Part shown: in pieces, positions 5,442 through 9,050 of the stretch
Numbering within the stretch: the first letter of the stretch is position 1
How the letters are laid out: the number at the start of each line of letters is the position of its first letter
DNA from: an uncultured Acetatifactor sp.
GTDB lineage: Bacteria > Bacillota > Clostridia > Lachnospirales > Lachnospiraceae
DNA length: 9,050 nt
Direction of reading: 5' to 3'
NCBI GenBank assembly: GCA_910589655.1
Contig: CAJUTJ010000010.1
Span: 1 to 9,050 of the forward strand
Notes under the pieces: generated by a model
Database searches by the model: none
What the model saw: only the letters and a program-made list of their open reading frames with translations
Told to the model about the DNA's origin: nothing
Position numbers and translations under genes: made by a program

Positions 5442-5715
5442 CCTCACCGTCTCCTTCCTCCAATCCATCCAGCCTGCCGGATAAAACCAGTGCTGTGGCC
5501 TCGATCACAATGCTCATTAATGTCATATCCAATTCATCCCAGTTTATATGCCCTTTGGCTTGGAACTTCGCATTCTGCCCTGCTGTTTTCTGCGTAGTCA
5601 TCTGAATAAGGTCATATACATATTCTTTTAAAGACTGAACATTACCTTTCTGCGCTCCATCCATCAGGAAATACCACATGGCATCTTTTATTTTATTTGC
5701 TGGATTCTCCTTCAT
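5428..5715 (-). CDS. Hypothetical phage protein, 95 residues
   Basis: A helical protein with an acidic tail (LEEGDGEDEKT). The N-terminal part AMWYFLMDGAQKGNVQSLKEY and the segment DMTLMSIVIEATALVLSG are hydrophobic and amphipathic but too short or polar for a clear membrane helix. The ATG at 5715 has AAAGGAG seven bases upstream and overlaps the MmcB-like gene by 23 bases and the next gene by 14. No known motif is seen and I do not recognise the family. Tight overlaps on both sides support it as a real gene. Confidence 0.65.
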   Translation of the reverse strand: MKENPANKIKDAMWYFLMDGAQKGNVQSLKEYVYDLIQMTTQKTAGQNAKFQAKGHINWDELDMTLMSIVIEATALVLSGRLDGLEEGDGEDEKT

Positions 5716-6517
5716 GTCTCGTCTCCTTTGGTAAATGGTTTTCCTTTATTCTTCTCAGATTATCCAATGCCCTCTGCAGATCATCCTCTACACGCCCTAA
5801 TTCTTTCGGATAGCTGCTGCTTAGGGCATTATCCAGATCCTTTAGTGCATCATCCATATTTCGGCACCAGCGCCACCCAAATATCTGATGCTTTTCCAGA
5901 ATCTTCTCAATCTTACGGAGCTGCTCAAGCTGTCCCTCCACATTGCTCAGGCGCTCAATCCTCTCCTGACAATTTTTGAGATCCTTTGCCATCTTACTTC
6001 CGAAGTCTCGCCCTATCTTCCTCTTTTCGCTCTGATCCGCGAGATAATCTCTGGCATATTCTGCCCGGTTCTCATAAAACGGTATCCGCTCCTGATCCAG
6101 CCGGCTATAAATGATATACTTATAAACTCCCACCGGTTCCTCGATTTTCCGATAAACCGCCCTTCTCTTTTTCAGGAGTTTCCCTGTTTCGGGATAATAG
6201 TAGATCAGGCCGACATTTTCCGGAATTTCATCCTTTGCCACCAATCCCACAGGAACCACGAAATAAAATTCATTACAGTATTGCAGATACAAATGCCATT
6301 TGTTATCTCCAAGGAAATCGCTGCGGCTTACCTTGATTTCATATCCGGTTATACACGGCGCCGTATAGCTTCTGGTCATTGCCAGTCCGTCAAATTTGAG
6401 CATTCCTTGTGGATCCGGAAAGTATGTAGAGCAGGTTTTGCACTCTGTAAGGAAATAATCCTTCGTATGGTATTTAGCCAGCGCTTTCTTTATTTCTGTC
6501 GATGTTACTTTTAGCAC
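5693..6517 (-). CDS. MmcB-like DNA-repair-family protein (PD-(D/E)XK nuclease fold) with coiled-coil tail
   Basis: 274 residues. Residues 20-90 fit the MmcB family: FDGLAM (42-47, with Asp43), then YEIKVSRSDFLGDNKW (59-74) with the E-x-K pair Glu60/Lys62 and the family's K-V-S-R-x-D-F-x-x-D segment, and YCNEFYFVVP (80-89). Asp43, Glu60 and Lys62 are the expected active-site residues of a PD-(D/E)XK nuclease fold. The tail (about 160 onward) is long, charged and heptad-like, including LSNVEGQLEQLRKIEKILEK, probably a coiled coil. The start is taken as the GTG at 6517, with AAGGAGG eight bases upstream; a GTG at 6526 is directly against that site. The gene overlaps its upstream neighbour by 44 bases. 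A role in DNA repair, recombination or phage DNA processing is inferred from the family; activity is not proven. Confidence 0.82.
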   Translation of the reverse strand: MLKVTSTEIKKALAKYHTKDYFLTECKTCSTYFPDPQGMLKFDGLAMTRSYTAPCITGYEIKVSRSDFLGDNKWHLYLQYCNEFYFVVPVGLVAKDEIPENVGLIYYYPETGKLLKKRRAVYRKIEEPVGVYKYIIYSRLDQERIPFYENRAEYARDYLADQSEKRKIGRDFGSKMAKDLKNCQERIERLSNVEGQLEQLRKIEKILEKHQIFGWRWCRNMDDALKDLDNALSSSYPKELGRVEDDLQRALDNLRRIKENHLPKETRHEGESSK

Positions 6518-6950
6518 CTGTCTCACCTCCTTCTTTCTTGGCCTCTTTCCCCCTGCCGCTATATTTCACAGCTAAAGCCATCGCATCCTCTCCAACATCA
6601 TCTTTTCTCTCTTTCGCCTCCATTTTCTTTTTACACTTCTCCAGCTGCTTTTCGTAGTCATATTCAATCTGTTCTGCCAGCCGGTCGGCCATCTTCGTGA
6701 ACACGCCCCGATAATATGCCTGGTAAAAGACATCATCAGCCTTTATTTCATCCAACATATTTATATAATCGTGCAGCATACAGATGATCAGCACCACATC
6801 ATAGTATGAACAGCTGACAACATAGTCACACATCAGGCGGAGATTGATAGCCTTTTCAATCATTACCTGCTTTTCTTCCTCCCGGGACATTTCTTTTTCG
6901 ACCTCGTGGAGAAACTGAAACAGGAACCATAGTCGTTCTTTTTTATCCAT
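6474..6950 (-). CDS. Hypothetical phage protein, helical with charged tail, 158 residues
   Basis: The N-terminus is helical (ERLWFLFQFLHEVEKEMS), followed by MCDYVVSCSYYDVVLIICML (a hydrophobic stretch of about 20 residues containing tyrosine and cysteine, not a clear membrane helix because Asp and Ser interrupt it). The C-terminal third is a lysine/glutamate-rich, low-complexity tail. The ATG at 6950 is chosen over in-frame starts at 6992 and near 6980 because AAAGGTGGG lies just upstream and it avoids overlapping the previous gene. I do not recognise the family. It overlaps the MmcB-like gene by 44 bases, which suggests shared expression. Confidence 0.63.
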   Translation of the reverse strand: MDKKERLWFLFQFLHEVEKEMSREEEKQVMIEKAINLRLMCDYVVSCSYYDVVLIICMLHDYINMLDEIKADDVFYQAYYRGVFTKMADRLAEQIEYDYEKQLEKCKKKMEAKERKDDVGEDAMALAVKYSGRGKEAKKEGGETGAKSNIDRNKESAG

Positions 6951-6963
6951 CACATCCCACCTT

Positions 6964-7146
6964 TCAACTAAATTTCCACGCATCCATTCCATACAGATTG
7001 TGGCTTTTCCCTGTCAGAGTGATCTTATCTGTAAATTCCTCTCTGCAGCTTTTCTTCGCTGCCCTTCTCATTCCCCGAGAAGTGCATCTCTTAATATGCC
7101 GTTTGTACCCAGGAGCGACAAATCTGTTTTTATGATACATTCCCAT
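6964..7146 (-). CDS. Small basic phage protein, 60 residues
   Basis: Very basic: the first 35 residues carry many Arg, Lys and His, including YKRHIKRCTSRGMRRAAKK. The second half is neutral. There is no known motif. AGGAGG lies five bases before the ATG at 7146 and 11 before an ATG at 7140; a GTG at 7152 lies directly against it, so 7146 is preferred. The upstream gene's TAG touches the ribosome binding site, which suggests coupling. Nucleic-acid or protein binding is possible from the charge alone. Short length makes it less certain than its neighbours. Confidence 0.55.
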   Translation of the reverse strand: MGMYHKNRFVAPGYKRHIKRCTSRGMRRAAKKSCREEFTDKITLTGKSHNLYGMDAWKFS

Positions 7147-7155
7147 AGGCACCTC

Positions 7156-7497
7156 CTATTTTTTTATCAGCCTTATCCTTTTTCTGTTCCTTCTGGCTCC
7201 ATAATCAGACATAACAAATTCCACGCATTCTTCTTTACGCTGATTCAGTTTCCGGCGATCTCCATCATAAACCCGGCAGTCATCACAGTTGAAGCACGGC
7301 TCCTGCATCTCCCCTAGCTTAACTCTGTCCAGTGATTGCTCCGCATTATTCACGCAAAACTCGCACAGACAGTTGGCGCATAGACATACCGGATCTCTTA
7401 CCTTTTCAAACAGCTGCTCAAATTGTGTCCGTAGTGGCCTCTGTTCGCTTTCTGGCGGCTTTTCTATGAAATCAAATATATCCATCTGCCGATGCAT
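7156..7497 (-). CDS. Eight-cysteine phage protein, 113 residues
   Basis: A cysteine-rich core contains C-x-C-x2-C-x-C-x2-C (residues 38-48: CLCANCLCEFC) and, 20 residues on, C-x2-C-x2-C (68-74: CFNCDDC). Eight cysteines could hold two zinc ions or an iron-sulfur cluster. The N-terminus (MDIFDFIEKPPESEQ) is acidic and may be a short docking segment; the C-terminus is basic (RNRKRIRLIKK). The ATG at 7497 is chosen because GGGAGGGG lies about five bases upstream; a longer in-frame start at 7548 would overlap the zinc-ribbon gene by 37 bases. Not recognised by name, but this cysteine spacing with a following V-Y-D-G is familiar from gut-phage proteins. Confidence 0.66.
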   Translation of the reverse strand: MHRQMDIFDFIEKPPESEQRPLRTQFEQLFEKVRDPVCLCANCLCEFCVNNAEQSLDRVKLGEMQEPCFNCDDCRVYDGDRRKLNQRKEECVEFVMSDYGARRNRKRIRLIKK

Positions 7498-7511
7498 ACC
7501 GCCCCTCCCTG

Positions 7512-7727
7512 TCAATTGTGGGTTGCATTGAAATTTTCCATAGCCCACTTATTCCCCGTTGCCGCCACCGCAAGCCGTGTGCGCTCCTGCGGTGTCAATA
7601 TCCCATGCGGAACACTGTCCAGTGCCTCCATAATCCCGCAGTCATCGCAGATCATAGTCTTATTGTCGGTTCTCGATACGGCCAGAAGCCGTTCAAATCT
7701 TCTTCCGCATTTCGGACATATCTTCAT
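7512..7727 (-). CDS. Small C4 zinc-ribbon phage protein, 71 residues
   Basis: CPKCGRRF (4-11) and CDDCGIME (27-34) form a compact C4 zinc ribbon in the first half. The second half, with LTPQERTRLAVAATGNKWAM, is helical and resembles a common phage tail segment. The ATG at 7727 overlaps the methyltransferase stop as ATGA, with GGAGG about seven bases upstream. Encoded directly after the methyltransferase, it is presumably co-translated with it. The function is unknown: nucleic-acid or protein binding is usual for such ribbons. Confidence 0.72.
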   Translation of the reverse strand: MKICPKCGRRFERLLAVSRTDNKTMICDDCGIMEALDSVPHGILTPQERTRLAVAATGNKWAMENFNATHN

Positions 7728-8539
7728 ACTAAACCTCCAAAATCTTCAAAAGTCATCTGAATATTAGCCGGCTCAAAATTCATCCACAGCACTTCTTTTT
7801 TCTTGGAGCAGACCTGGGAATAAGATGTGTTTTCCCGGCGCTCCCATTTAGAAAGAATGTCCCGATACAATTCTGTATCATAGCCGCTTATCATGGCCGG
7901 TCCTTTATGTTGAAGCAAAACCTTCAGCAGTTCCTCATGTTCCATATCATCCATTTCACACCGGTATTGCTTCCCGTGCCTGGTCTCCAACACATACGGC
8001 GGATCGCAATATATCAGCACGTTTTCAAAATTGAACCGTTTTATAAGTTCGAGCGCCGGCCTGTTTTCAATCTGTACGCCCCTAAGCCGTTCAGCAGCCT
8101 GCATAATCTTCCCCGGCAGATTGCACCAATCCTGTGATGCGTAGGAGCGTTCCCGTCCCTGCACATCATTCTTCCAGCCCACACGCTCCCCAGAAGTCCG
8201 GAAACCATGTCCCATATTAAGCCTGATATAGAAATTCAAAGCAGCTTCAAATTTATCCTCCGGAATTTCTCCATATGCCCTTTCGTATACTTCCCGTGCG
8301 TATGGTGTCATATAAATCATTCCTGCCAGCTTTTCCGGGTTTTCCCGTATGCATTCAAAGAGATTAACAACATTACAATCCAGGTCGTTCACCGTTTCGA
8401 TATTGGATCTCGGCTTATTGAACAGGACGGCTCCGCTTCCAAAAAACGGCTCCAAATAGCTGTGGTGCTTTGGGAAAAATCTTATAATCCACTCTGCCAG
8501 TGACCATTTGCTTCCCGGATACTTTGCTATCGCTTTCAT
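7724..8539 (-). CDS. D12-class adenine-N6 DNA methyltransferase (Dam-type)
   Basis: 271 residues, the normal length for this class. Residues 6-12 KYPGSKW form the N-terminal K-x-P-G-x-K element, PFFGSGA (31-37) is motif I that binds S-adenosylmethionine, and DPPY (179-182) is the catalytic motif IV. NDLDCNVVNLF (51-61) follows motif I as expected. It methylates adenine at N6 in double-stranded DNA in the cytoplasm, probably protecting phage DNA from host restriction or marking it. The target is not readable; GATC is common for the class. No restriction endonuclease is seen nearby, so it appears orphan. The ATG at 8539 is preferred over GTG at 8548, which has its upstream site too close. The gene ends overlapping a zinc-ribbon gene. 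Confidence 0.93.
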   Translation of the reverse strand: MKAIAKYPGSKWSLAEWIIRFFPKHHSYLEPFFGSGAVLFNKPRSNIETVNDLDCNVVNLFECIRENPEKLAGMIYMTPYAREVYERAYGEIPEDKFEAALNFYIRLNMGHGFRTSGERVGWKNDVQGRERSYASQDWCNLPGKIMQAAERLRGVQIENRPALELIKRFNFENVLIYCDPPYVLETRHGKQYRCEMDDMEHEELLKVLLQHKGPAMISGYDTELYRDILSKWERRENTSYSQVCSKKKEVLWMNFEPANIQMTFEDFGGLV

Positions 8540-8544
8540 CCACC

Positions 8545-9050
8545 TCACGCTCCCGGAATCAACATCGGTTGATTAGCGCCATTGGCTCCGGCCTTTCCTG
8601 CATCCCCCGCCGTTTCCCGTATCTGCTTTAAAGCCATCTGATACCCAACCGCCCACAAATACACACGTCCACTAATCCGCTTCCCTATATGAGCAAATTC
8701 TGATTCCCACCACGGGTCCGCATATTTCTCTACAAGTTCAACAAAGGCATCAGGATACGGAACGTTTTCTCCGAAAGTCATTTCATCACATAATCTGATC
8801 ATTTCTGCGAAATCTTCCTCAACTTCATCTTCTGATATTCCATGATTCCAATTTCCATCATCTTTCAGAAATTCTTCCTTTATGCCCTCAAGGTCTGACA
8901 CGATATCGTGCCATTGATAATCATATGTGTCGGAAGAACACTGGAATTTTCCCATGAAGTATGAGATATCATTGATATAACACGCCAGCTTATCCGGTGT
9001 TACATGATTGAACCAGCTGGCTATGCAGTCTCCCAGATCCCCACTGACAA
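8545..9050 (-). CDS. Unknown phage protein, 5' end outside window
   Basis: The reading frame stays open to the right edge, giving 167 visible residues and no convincing start inside. The ATG at 8955 lies within a continuous, protein-like run (DKLACYINDISYFMGKFQCS), so it is probably internal, and no ribosome binding site precedes it. The early part, VSGDLGDCIASWFNHV, resembles phage proteins with G-D-x-G and Y-F-x-x-K-F segments. A central acidic region (EDEVEEDFAEMIRLCDE) follows, then a WWESEFAHIGKRISGRVYLW segment and an alanine/glycine-rich tail. No enzymatic motif is recognised. Its stop lies five bases before the methyltransferase start, so the two are in one operon. Confidence 0.7.
   Translation of the reverse strand, partial: VSGDLGDCIASWFNHVTPDKLACYINDISYFMGKFQCSSDTYDYQWHDIVSDLEGIKEEFLKDDGNWNHGISEDEVEEDFAEMIRLCDEMTFGENVPYPDAFVELVEKYADPWWESEFAHIGKRISGRVYLWAVGYQMALKQIRETAGDAGKAGANGANQPMLIPGA

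Noticed and set aside
1..9050. CRISPR arrays, tRNA genes, insertion sequences, attachment sites
   Set aside because: No regularly spaced repeats, cloverleaf-like segments, transposase-like proteins or paired direct repeats were noticed on reading both strands.

Overview
The window looks like one stretch of a temperate phage or prophage genome. All the genes I accept lie on the minus strand, so transcription runs from right to left. They are short, often overlap by 4 to 50 bases, and mostly have strong AGGAGG-type ribosome binding sites. This suggests a Firmicutes host, probably a gut clostridium (Lachnospiraceae-like), but no host gene is present to prove it. No terminase, portal, capsid, integrase or tRNA gene is visible. 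The partial genes at both edges show that the cluster continues on each side.

Right part (about 9050 to 4471): a packed operon of accessory and replication-region phage genes. In transcription order it holds an unknown protein cut by the window edge, a D12-class (Dam-type) adenine-N6 DNA methyltransferase, a two-CxxC zinc ribbon, an eight-cysteine protein, a small basic protein, a helical charged protein, an MmcB-like PD-(D/E)XK protein with a coiled-coil tail, two unknown small proteins, another zinc-ribbon protein, a small helix-turn-helix (HTH) protein and a DUF6011 protein.

Middle (about 4470 to 3510): a spacer with a 17-bp palindrome and a plus-strand hairpin followed by T residues, then a 250-residue regulator that looks like the phage late transcription regulators (ArpU/RinA/sigma-like) usually found just before the terminase genes. 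Its N-terminal HTH closely resembles the HTH of the small protein encoded two genes upstream. After it come a promoter-like sequence and a minus-strand terminator.

Left part (about 3430 to 1): where terminase genes would often follow, there are four metabolic or nucleotide-chemistry genes in two units. Unit 1 is a sodium:solute symporter overlapping a PAPS-reductase-family (SGGKDS) enzyme, with a rho-independent terminator at each end. Unit 2 has a candidate promoter of its own, a hairpin that covers the ribosome binding site, a ParB/Srx-fold protein, and a second SGGKDS enzyme of the DUF3440/IbrA type that runs off the left edge. Unit 2 resembles the IbrB-IbrA pair of enterobacterial prophages. 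The symporter and its enzyme are the most unusual part of the window: they read like a phage cargo cassette that imports a substrate and activates it with ATP. The substrate cannot be told from the sequence.
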